From Syntrophaceae bacterium UBA7544 (lineage in GTDB: Bacteria > Desulfobacterota > Syntrophia > Syntrophales > Smithellaceae): DNA of 17,113 nt. This document shows positions 7,216-13,861 of the stretch, piece after piece. The DNA lies in assembly GCA_002479215.1 (NCBI GenBank), contig DLME01000168.1, forward strand, positions 1-17,113, in the 5' to 3' direction. Under the pieces are notes generated by a model. That model made no database searches and was not told where the DNA came from. It saw nothing but the letters and a program-made list of their open reading frames with translations. The position numbers and the translations under genes are program-made. Numbering within the stretch: position 1 is the stretch's first letter; every line of letters begins with the position of its first letter.

Positions 7216-8538
7216 ATGAAATCGAATAAAGAAAAAGTAGCGCTGACTACCCTGGGCTGCAAAGTCAATCAATATGAATCGACGGCACTGGCCGAAGACT
7301 TAGGCAAGAAAGGCTTTTCTTTGGTTTCTTTCAGATCTCCGGCCGACATTTACATTATCAATACCTGCACAGTGACGGCTTTTTCCGATTTTCAAGCCCG
7401 CCAGTTGATCCGGCGGGCTAAGCGTACCAATCCGCAGGCAAAAATTATCGTCACCGGTTGTTATGCCCAGGTTGCCGCCGCAGAGATCGCCGCTCTCAAT
7501 GGAGTAAATCTTGTCATAGGCAATGATCAGAAACATATCATTCCCGCCCTTCTTCAGAAGGGCGCCATTAATTCAAAAGGAACTTTCTCTGATGATATTT
7601 TTCAGCAAAAGACTTTCTGCGAAATGCCGCTTACCAAATTTTCCGGGCGAACACGAGCTTTTCTAAAAATTCAAGATGGTTGTAATTCCTTCTGCAGTTA
7701 TTGTATTGTTCCTTTCGCCCGCGGAAAAAGCCGCAGCTTGCCTCCAAAAAATATTTTGGAAGCAGTGACTAAATTTGTGCAAAATGGTTACAGGGAAATT
7801 GTGCTTACCGGTATTCATTTAGGAGCTTATGGATATGATCTTAATCCTCCCGCTAACCTTACCGGTATTTTGCGTCAAATAATAAATTGCCGCAAAGACG
7901 TGAGGTTGCGTTTGAGTTCCATAGAGCCCGGTGAGATCACTGACGAGTTGTTGCAACTTTTGAATAAAGAGGATATTCTTTGTCCGCATTTACATATTCC
8001 CCTGCAAAGCGGCGATGATAAAATTCTCCAGATGATGAAACGAAATTATGATTCTTACTTTTACCGGATGCTTATAGAAAAAATCTCCATAGCTTTAAGT
8101 GATTTAGCCATTGGCGTTGATGTTATGGTCGGCTTTCCCGGAGAAGGCGATGCTGAATTTAATAATACTTTAAAATTACTGCAGGATTTGCCGGTTGCTT
8201 ATCTGCATGTTTTTCCTTATTCCGAAAGACCGGGAACAACGGCGCAAAAACTTTATCCTAAAGTGCCGGAAAAGGCAAAAAAGGAACGCGCCTCAATTCT
8301 CAGAAACCTGAGTTCAAAAAAGAGGGAAGAATTTTCTTTGCGCTTCCTGGGGAAAAAGCTTGATGTGCTGGTGGAAAAAGGAAAAGATAAAAGAACAGGT
8401 TTAAGGAAAGGTTTTTCGAACAATTATTTGCCGGTTTTACTGGAAAACAACGATTCTTCCGTCGGGGGCAGGGTCGTAAAGATTTGCGCGGAAAAATATC
8501 ACGATGGAAAACTTTATGGGAAAATCGTCCCTGGATAA
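7216..8538 (+). CDS. mtaB: Threonylcarbamoyladenosine tRNA methylthiotransferase MtaB
   Basis: MtaB converts t6A37 to ms2t6A37 in tRNAs that read ANN codons, using two iron-sulfur clusters and SAM. The N-terminal UPF0004 domain has the auxiliary cluster cysteines C15 (TLGCKVNQYE), C51 (INTCTV) and C82 (VTGCYAQ). The radical SAM motif C156-x3-C160-x2-C163 sits in KIQDGCNSFCSYCIVPFARG. Further family motifs are RLSSIEPGEI, HLHIPLQSGDD, VDVMVGFPGE and FPYSERPGT. The C-terminal stretch from about 380 fits a degenerate TRAM domain. The TLGCKVNQYE start and the FARGKSRS stretch point to MtaB rather than MiaB or RimO. Length 440 is typical. GGAG lies 12 nt before the ATG. The stop codon lies inside the following rnc gene, indicating translational coupling. 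Confidence 0.93.
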   Translation: MKSNKEKVALTTLGCKVNQYESTALAEDLGKKGFSLVSFRSPADIYIINTCTVTAFSDFQARQLIRRAKRTNPQAKIIVTGCYAQVAAAEIAALNGVNLVIGNDQKHIIPALLQKGAINSKGTFSDDIFQQKTFCEMPLTKFSGRTRAFLKIQDGCNSFCSYCIVPFARGKSRSLPPKNILEAVTKFVQNGYREIVLTGIHLGAYGYDLNPPANLTGILRQIINCRKDVRLRLSSIEPGEITDELLQLLNKEDILCPHLHIPLQSGDDKILQMMKRNYDSYFYRMLIEKISIALSDLAIGVDVMVGFPGEGDAEFNNTLKLLQDLPVAYLHVFPYSERPGTTAQKLYPKVPEKAKKERASILRNLSSKKREEFSLRFLGKKLDVLVEKGKDKRTGLRKGFSNNYLPVLLENNDSSVGGRVVKICAEKYHDGKLYGKIVPG

Positions 8539-9244
8539 AAACAGGCTGGATATTTTAAATGCTTTAGGAAAAAAGCTTAAATATCGTTTTCACGATATTT
8601 CTCTTCTTTCGATCGCCCTTACCCACCGTTCTTATGTCAACGAAAATCCGCACCTTTCCGTTTCCGATAATGAAAGATTCGAGTTTCTGGGCGACGCCGT
8701 TTTGGGGCTTTGCGTGAGTAACCTGCTAATCAAAAAATATGGCGATTTTTCCGAAGGCGCTCTTTCCAAAATCCGCGCGGCTTTGGTCAACGAAAAACTC
8801 TTAGCCCGGATAGCACAGGATTTAAAAATCGGGGATTGCCTTTTACTCGGGCATGGAGAAGAAAATTCCGGCGGCCGCGCCAAGGATTCCCTTTTGGCTA
8901 ATGCGCTAGAAGCAGTTATTGCCAGCGTATATCTCGATTCCAATTTTAACAAAGCTGAAAATGCCGTAAATAAATTAATTGAACCTTTGTTGAAAGACGA
9001 TAGCATAACCTTTAAATATTTTGATTATAAAACCGCTCTACAGGAATTTTGTCAGAAAAGATATAAAATAACGCCTATTTATACACTTATTGATTCTCAT
9101 GGACCAGAGCATGCGATAACTTTCGAAGTCAAGATAACAATTGCGGATAAAATAACGCAAATCGGCAGCGGTAAAAACAAAAAAGATGCTGAAAAACAAG
9201 CGGCTCAAAAAGCATGGGAAGTATTGCAAGATGAAAATAGATAA
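8504..9244 (+). CDS. rnc: Ribonuclease III
   Basis: RNase III cleaves double-stranded RNA, including rRNA precursors. The N-terminal endonuclease domain has the signature NERFEFLGDAVL (E57, E60, D64), and the second catalytic element SLLANALEAVIASVYLD keeps E136. The residue aligned to the usual Asp in LAD is N133. A dsRNA-binding domain covers about 172-243, with GSGKNKKDAEKQAAQKAW. The start is uncertain: ATG 8504 overlaps mtaB by 35 nt, and ATG 8516 (residue 5) has GGA 7 nt upstream and overlaps by 23 nt. Either is compatible with the family length. It sits between mtaB and a radical SAM gene that overlaps its 3' end by 14 nt, so the cluster is probably one transcript. Confidence 0.95.
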   Translation: MENFMGKSSLDKNRLDILNALGKKLKYRFHDISLLSIALTHRSYVNENPHLSVSDNERFEFLGDAVLGLCVSNLLIKKYGDFSEGALSKIRAALVNEKLLARIAQDLKIGDCLLLGHGEENSGGRAKDSLLANALEAVIASVYLDSNFNKAENAVNKLIEPLLKDDSITFKYFDYKTALQEFCQKRYKITPIYTLIDSHGPEHAITFEVKITIADKITQIGSGKNKKDAEKQAAQKAWEVLQDENR

Positions 9245-10322
9245 TCGTAAAGCTAAGAATAACGGCAAACCACTGATTATTCCTGTTTTCATTATGAACA
9301 AAGGCTGCCCGCATCAATGTATTTTTTGCAATCAAAAAATTTCCGCCGGAAACTATCCACAGGAACTTACAAAAAATATTTTTAAAACCGAAGTCGAATC
9401 TTATCTGAAATGGAATAAAGATAAAACAAGAAAAGTGGAAATCGCTTTCTATGGCGGAAATTTCACGGGACTTGACCCCGCTTATCAAAAGGAACTTCTT
9501 TGGTGGGCTAATTCATATATTCAGGCCGGTCTTGTTAACTCCGTTAGAATTTCGACACGGCCGGACTATATCACCGGCGATAAATTGATTCTCCTTAAAG
9601 AGAATGGCGTTACTACGGTAGAAATTGGAGCACAATCATTCATCGATGAGGTGCTGAAATTTTCGCAGAGAGGACACAATGCCGCTGTTATATCAGACGC
9701 GATGATGCTTTTAAAAGATTACGATTTTCAAACCTCTTTGCATTTAATGGTCGGCTTACCAAAAGATACAAAGGAAGGATTTACTTATTCCCTTGATAAG
9801 ACAATTGAGCTAAAACCTGATATGGTGCGCATTCATCCTGTTATCGTTTTTAGCGGCACTATTCTTGCGGAAAAATTCTTCCAGGGAATATATCACCCGC
9901 TGGAACTTTCTCACGCCGTAGAATTAAGCTGCCTTGCTTGGGAAAAGCTATCCGCGGCAGGAATCCGCATCATCAGAATTGGCCTGCATTTGACTAAGGA
10001 GATGGAAAATGATAACGGCGTATTGGCTGGGCCTATTCATCCTTCCCTGGGCAGCCTTGTTCTTTCTTCTGTTTTTTACAATCGCACAATCAAACTATTG
10101 GATAATATTCCTCATGAAACTCCGGAGATTCGCTTCCACTTGTCTGATCATGATATTTCCAGTTTTCGCGGCTTGAAGAATGCTAATATATCCGCAATAA
10201 AAAACCTTTATCCCCGGACAAAGATAGTTATAGAATCACTTACCCGGCAAAAACCCGGTGTAATTTCAGTAGCTGACGACAAAGGAAAACATGTCTCCAC
10301 CAGCATTTCGGGAATATTATAA
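9231..10322 (+). CDS. Elp3-like radical SAM protein without acetyltransferase domain
   Basis: I chose ATG 9231, which gives 363 residues, begins MKIDNRKAKNNGKPLIIPVF, overlaps rnc by 14 nt and has GGAAG 9 nt upstream; an upstream in-frame ATG at 9186 would run far into rnc. The radical SAM cluster motif is C26-x3-C30-x2-C33 (GCPHQCIFCNQ). Other family features are FYGGNFTGL, RISTRPDYI, VEIGAQSF, LMVGLPKDT and RIHPVIVFSGT. This matches the COG1243/Elp3-like radical SAM branch, but the protein ends without the GNAT acetyltransferase domain of true Elp3. In other bacteria such proteins lie next to rnc. The reaction is not established; a role in RNA modification is plausible from family and context. 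Confidence 0.85.
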   Translation: MKIDNRKAKNNGKPLIIPVFIMNKGCPHQCIFCNQKISAGNYPQELTKNIFKTEVESYLKWNKDKTRKVEIAFYGGNFTGLDPAYQKELLWWANSYIQAGLVNSVRISTRPDYITGDKLILLKENGVTTVEIGAQSFIDEVLKFSQRGHNAAVISDAMMLLKDYDFQTSLHLMVGLPKDTKEGFTYSLDKTIELKPDMVRIHPVIVFSGTILAEKFFQGIYHPLELSHAVELSCLAWEKLSAAGIRIIRIGLHLTKEMENDNGVLAGPIHPSLGSLVLSSVFYNRTIKLLDNIPHETPEIRFHLSDHDISSFRGLKNANISAIKNLYPRTKIVIESLTRQKPGVISVADDKGKHVSTSISGIL

Positions 10323-10353
10323 ACAAAGTGTCTTAAAGGAGAATTATATCAGA

Positions 10354-11244
10354 GTGTTTAAATCAGGTTTTATAGGTATTATTGGCAGTCCCAATGTGGG
10401 TAAATCAACACTGTTCAATGCTATTATCGGTGATAATATTTCCATCGTCGCGGATAAGCCGCAGACAACAAGAAACAAAATTACCGGCATTAAAAATTTA
10501 TCTGATTCCCAGCTTATTTTTTTGGATACTCCCGGCATGCACAGACCAAAAACACCGCTGAATCGGGCAATGGTGCAAACGGCACAAGATACCATCCATG
10601 ATTCGGACATTTTGCTGATGCTTATCCAAGCCGATGCCGACGTTCATCACCATGACCTTTTTTTAATTGAATACCTGGCGCAAATTCAAGTTCCCGTTTT
10701 TTTGGTCATAAATAAAATCGATCTTATCGAAAAAAAATATCTCCTGCCGCTGATTGATAAATTCCGCACTCTTTACAATTACCGGGATATTTTTCCGATT
10801 TCGGCATTAAAAGGAGATGGCGTTGATGATTTATTGGAAGCTATAAAGATAATCCTGCCGGAAGGACCGCAATATTTCCCTGATGATATTGCCACCGACT
10901 CTACCGAAAGATTTATTGCTGCCGAATTAATCCGCGGTAAGATATTGTTTTTAACTAAACAAGAAATTCCTTACGCGAGCGCCGTTATCGTTGATGTATT
11001 CAAGGAAGATGAAGGGAAAAATCTAATCAGCATCAGCGCCACAATTACTATGGAGAAAGAATCACAGAAAGCAATCATTATTGGGAAAAAAGGTGCGACA
11101 CTAAAAAAAATCGGCACGTCAGCCAGATTGGAAATGGAAAAATTTTTTAACGCCAGGGTTTTCCTGGAACTTTACGTGCGGGTAATGAAAAACTGGACAA
11201 GCTCAGACAAAATGTTGCAAGAATTGGGCATATTGAAACGCTAA
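10354..11244 (+). CDS. era: GTPase Era
   Basis: Era binds the 3' end of 16S rRNA and helps 30S subunit maturation. The G domain shows G1 G11-SPNVGKS-T19 (Ser instead of the usual Arg), switch I with PQTTRNKITGI, G3 DTPGMH, G4 NKID and G5 SALKGDG. The C-terminal KH domain carries IIGKKGATLKKIG followed by the VFLELYVRVMKNW terminus typical of Era. I favour GTG 10354, giving 296 residues and an N-terminus FKSGFIGIIG like other Era proteins, with AGGAG 12 nt upstream. An alternative ATG at 10291, with AGGA close by, would add 21 residues and overlap the radical SAM gene by 32 nt. The gene belongs to the rnc cluster. Confidence 0.95.
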   Translation: MFKSGFIGIIGSPNVGKSTLFNAIIGDNISIVADKPQTTRNKITGIKNLSDSQLIFLDTPGMHRPKTPLNRAMVQTAQDTIHDSDILLMLIQADADVHHHDLFLIEYLAQIQVPVFLVINKIDLIEKKYLLPLIDKFRTLYNYRDIFPISALKGDGVDDLLEAIKIILPEGPQYFPDDIATDSTERFIAAELIRGKILFLTKQEIPYASAVIVDVFKEDEGKNLISISATITMEKESQKAIIIGKKGATLKKIGTSARLEMEKFFNARVFLELYVRVMKNWTSSDKMLQELGILKR

Positions 11245-11333
11245 ATTGATTACCATTTGTAATGTTCATTCTGCCCGGCTGATGCCGCGTAAATCCCGCA
11301 GGTATAAAAAAATGAGGATATATAATAAATTAA

Positions 11334-12653
11334 ATGCAAGCAAAACCCCTAATCGCCATCGTCGGCAGGCCCAATGTCGGCAAATCGACTCTTTTTAATA
11401 GAATTGCCGGAAGGCAAAAAGCTATAGTTATTGACGAGCCGGGCGCTACGCGCGACCGTAACTATATGGACTGCGTCTGGGACGATAAAGATTTTACGCT
11501 CATTGACACCGGTGGATTTGAACCAGCCTCGGAAGAAAGAATCCTCGTGCAAATGCGCGAGCAGACCAATCTGGCCATCGAAGAAGCAGATGTCATCATC
11601 TTTCTAATGGATGGAAAAGATGGGCTGACACCCTCAGACATTGAAATCGCTAAGCAACTGCGCGGTAAAGATAAGAATGTTTTTTACGTTGCCAATAAAA
11701 TAGATGGAGACCGCCACAAAGAAATGCTGGGTGAATTTTATAAGCTCGGGATCGACCACTTCTATCCAATCTCAGCACAGCATGGTTTGGGCGTTGATGA
11801 ACTATTGGTTACTGTTACACATAATTTCGCCTCAATAACAGACGCCAAGGATAAGCAAGACGATCAAATGAAAATTGCCATTGTCGGCAAACCCAACGTC
11901 GGCAAATCCTCACTCGTCAACCGCATCCTCGGCAAGGAAAGAAGCATTACCAATCCGATCCCAGGCACAACAAGAGATGCCATTGATATGATCGTAAAGG
12001 TGCGCGGCAAAAGTTATCTGCTGATCGACACAGCGGGAATCCGCAAGAAAAGCAAAATCAGCTTGACTTTGGAAAAATATAGCGTCGTTCAGGCACTCAA
12101 ATCAATCAATCGCTGTGATATCGCCCTTGTTTTGATTGATGCCGAAGAGGGGCTGACCGAGCAGGACACAAAGATTATCGGGCTCGCCTATGAGCGCGGC
12201 AAAGCCTGCATCATCGTAGTTAACAAATGGGATAAGATTGAAAAGGATAACTCCACCGTGGGGAAATTTGTCGACGATATTAAGGATAAAATCAAATTCA
12301 TGGACTTTGCACCCATTATTTTTATCTCAGCAGTTACAGGGCAGCGGGCGCCAAAGATTTTTGATCTGATCGACTCAGTTTATAGCCAGTATACAAAGAG
12401 AATCGGCACATCTTCATTAAATGATCTGGTGGAAAAATCTGTGCAGAAAAACTCTATGGCGCGTTATGCCAACCGTCAGATGCATATTTCTTATGCCACA
12501 CAGACTGATGTCAAACCGCCTACTTTCGTCTTTTTTGTCAGCAACACCAAAGGTATCCATTTTTCCTACGAGCGTTACTTGATGAATCAAATCCGTGAAA
12601 CTTTCGGCTTTGACAGTGTGCCATTAAAAATTATATTCCGGAAAAAGAAATAG
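11334..12653 (+). CDS. der: GTPase Der (EngA)
   Basis: Der is a double-GTPase that assists 50S subunit assembly. G domain 1 has GRPNVGKST at 11-19, GATRD at 37-41, DTGGF at 58-62 and NKID at 121-124. G domain 2 has GKPNVGKSS at 185-193, GTTRD at 211-215, DTAG at 232-235 and NKWDK. The KH-like C-terminal domain ends in FGFDSVPLKIIFRKKK. Length 439 is normal. It follows era by 89 nt with no visible terminator, so it may be the last gene of the cluster. No strong Shine-Dalgarno is present; GAGG lies about 14 nt upstream of the ATG. Two hairpins lie just after its stop codon. Confidence 0.97.
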   Translation: MQAKPLIAIVGRPNVGKSTLFNRIAGRQKAIVIDEPGATRDRNYMDCVWDDKDFTLIDTGGFEPASEERILVQMREQTNLAIEEADVIIFLMDGKDGLTPSDIEIAKQLRGKDKNVFYVANKIDGDRHKEMLGEFYKLGIDHFYPISAQHGLGVDELLVTVTHNFASITDAKDKQDDQMKIAIVGKPNVGKSSLVNRILGKERSITNPIPGTTRDAIDMIVKVRGKSYLLIDTAGIRKKSKISLTLEKYSVVQALKSINRCDIALVLIDAEEGLTEQDTKIIGLAYERGKACIIVVNKWDKIEKDNSTVGKFVDDIKDKIKFMDFAPIIFISAVTGQRAPKIFDLIDSVYSQYTKRIGTSSLNDLVEKSVQKNSMARYANRQMHISYATQTDVKPPTFVFFVSNTKGIHFSYERYLMNQIRETFGFDSVPLKIIFRKKK

Positions 12654-12660
12654 TGAGACT

Positions 12661-12730
12661 CAGGTTGCAGAAACGTAGTGAACTGTGACCTGTAAGTCGA
12701 ACTATCCCGATAGCGCAGCGTGTCGGGATA
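12661..12730. repeat. Two adjacent hairpins downstream of der, possible dispersed palindromic repeat
   Basis: Hairpin 1 pairs CAGGTTGCAG (12661-12670) with CTGTGACCTG (12683-12692), 10 bp including two wobble pairs. Hairpin 2 pairs TATCCCGA (12703-12710) with TCGGGATA (12723-12730), extended inward by one wobble and one A-T pair. Both loops carry a similar core (ACGTAGTGAACTGT versus AGCGCAGCGTGT). No T run follows, so an ordinary intrinsic terminator is unlikely; a REP-like element or RNA 3'-end stabiliser is possible. Confidence 0.55.
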
Positions 12731-12779
12731 ATTCACCTTCTAGACATTTTCAGCAAACACTTCTTCCTGAAGCCAACGT

Positions 12780-12808
12780 TTGACATGACTTGCACAAAGG
12801 TGTAGATT
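12780..12808 (+). promoter_or_regulatory. Candidate sigma-70 promoter for the Mrr-like gene
   Basis: TTGACA (12780-12785), a 17-nt spacer and TAGATT (12803-12808, 4 of 6) would start transcription near 12815, about 60 nt before the ATG. An inverted repeat AATTCC (12821-12826)/GGAATT (12836-12841) lies just downstream and could be an operator or a 5'-UTR hairpin. Confidence 0.5.
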
Positions 12809-12876
12809 TTCATCACTAATAATTCCGTAGTATGAGGAATTCGCTTAGTTTCGCTCCATTATAAGGTATATCTGAG

Positions 12877-13581
12877 ATGAATCGAGATGAAGAACTTGAA
12901 AAAATGAAGGAGGTACTGTTTGCCGATATCTCCAGTACCCATAAGGTTCTCACCTTACTCACACCAAGAGAAGAGAAGGTCATGAGACTGCGATTGGGCA
13001 TTTGGGATCCAGGACGGGAAGACCAATCAAAAGTTCGAAGATTGTTGAGTGTGTTATTGGCCCCAAGAATCTCGCTGATACAACCGTTAGCGAGTATCAA
13101 GCAGGTGTCTCCAGATCTTATGCTTCATCTCAAACATGAGCATGAAGATATAACAAAAGTGCCAGCACGCGTGTTTGAAGAAATAGTTGCCGAGCTACTG
13201 GCTGGAATGGGATGGAAAGAGGTAAAGTTGGTTGGCCGCAGGTATGAAACATCAGCTGACATCTTAGCCGGTCACTTTCTGCCAGACGGGGCAACTCCTA
13301 TCAAGATATTTATCGAGGCGAAAAGATGGAAAGATCGGATTGGAGTTGAGGTATTCAATCAAGTCCTAGGAGCGATGGTCAGTGAACGTGAGAAGTTCGG
13401 TTGGCACCAGGCGTGGATTATGGCTCTTGGCGGTGCTGCAGACACACGGAAGTTCAGCCGCGATGAGTGGCGAGCAAAAGGCCTTGAAGTCAAGGACAAA
13501 AGGGACCTATTTTCATGGCTTGATGGCTATCAGCCAAATAGCGAGGGGCTATGGCTACCACCGGACATACTGGAAAAATAG
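12877..13581 (+). CDS. Mrr-like restriction endonuclease-fold protein with sigma-70 region-4-like N-terminus
   Basis: The 234-residue protein has two parts. Residues 98-185 fit the Mrr-type PD-(D/E)xK nuclease fold: VFEEIVAELLAGMGW supplies an early Glu (E101/E102), D128 follows in SADILAG, E147-A-K149 is the catalytic EAK in IFIEAKRW, and Q162 lies in VFNQVLGAM. Residues 1-75 resemble sigma-70 region 4. LTPREEKVMRLRLGI (29-42) is close to the RpoD 4.1 helix, and a more degenerate stretch (about 53-75, VRRLLSV then RISLIQ) can be laid on the 4.2 helix-turn-helix. The likely activity is DNA binding with endonuclease action, but neither is shown. It stands alone between der and an ABC-F gene, with codon choice that looks less AT-biased than its neighbours, suggesting acquisition. 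No methyltransferase gene is adjacent. The start follows an in-frame TAA. Confidence 0.8.
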   Translation: MNRDEELEKMKEVLFADISSTHKVLTLLTPREEKVMRLRLGIWDPGREDQSKVRRLLSVLLAPRISLIQPLASIKQVSPDLMLHLKHEHEDITKVPARVFEEIVAELLAGMGWKEVKLVGRRYETSADILAGHFLPDGATPIKIFIEAKRWKDRIGVEVFNQVLGAMVSEREKFGWHQAWIMALGGAADTRKFSRDEWRAKGLEVKDKRDLFSWLDGYQPNSEGLWLPPDILEK

Positions 13582-13807
13582 AACCTATTGCCGCATTATT
13601 TTTTCTACACCTGCCAAGTGTTTCGATGTCGTTACACGCCTGCAGGTAAGAAATACGGTAATCCCCTTTTTATTCGTAATGCTCAGACCCGACAACTTTT
13701 CATCACTTACCCTTTGTAGATGTAATGGAGCCGCGCTCCCCTCTTCTTATTTTTCCCACCACTTATTCAGAGGCCATCCTACATATCATTCATAAAATAA
13801 TTCCGAA
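13582..13807. other. Non-coding stretch after the Mrr-like gene, no gene recognised
   Basis: No convincing gene is present on either strand. The in-frame continuation after the Mrr-like stop codon is open for 44 codons before a TAG, but has no start codon context. An interrupted inverted repeat, ACCTGC (13609-13614) with GCAGGT (13642-13647) and GTGT/ACAC inside, is the only structure seen. It may be the remnant of an inserted element. Confidence 0.4.
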
Positions 13808-13836
13808 TTGACAACTCCACGGATTTTACCTATATA
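13808..13836 (+). promoter_or_regulatory. Candidate sigma-70 promoter for the ABC-F gene
   Basis: TTGACA (13808-13813), a 17-nt spacer and TATATA (13831-13836, 4 of 6) predict a start near 13842, giving a very short leader of about 20 nt. Confidence 0.5.
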
Positions 13837-13853
13837 GCCGCAGGTTCGTGGAG
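13815..13853 (+). promoter_or_regulatory. Inverted repeat covering the ABC-F ribosome binding site
   Basis: CTCCACG (13815-13821) and CGTGGAG (13847-13853) are perfect 7-bp complements with a 25-nt loop. The right arm contains most of the Shine-Dalgarno GGAGGG (13850-13855), which lies 6 nt before the GTG start. In a long transcript the hairpin could hide the ribosome binding site; if transcription starts at the nearby promoter, the repeat would instead be a DNA operator around the -10 box. Confidence 0.45.
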
Positions 13854-13861
13854 GGCATTTT

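Noticed and set aside
11321..11326. TATAAT just upstream of der as an internal promoter
   Set aside because: No -35-like sequence lies at a 16-18 nt spacing.
12877..13190. Possibility that the N-terminus of the Mrr-like gene is a frameshifted rpoD fragment
   Set aside because: Reading the other two frames after the PREEKV motif did not restore a canonical 4.2 helix, so a diverged in-frame domain fits better than a recent frameshift.
13382..13795. Open reading frame of 137 codons overlapping the end of the Mrr-like gene and the following non-coding DNA
   Set aside because: Its first half is a frame-shifted shadow of the Mrr-like gene, it has no ribosome binding site, and the remainder looks like no protein family.
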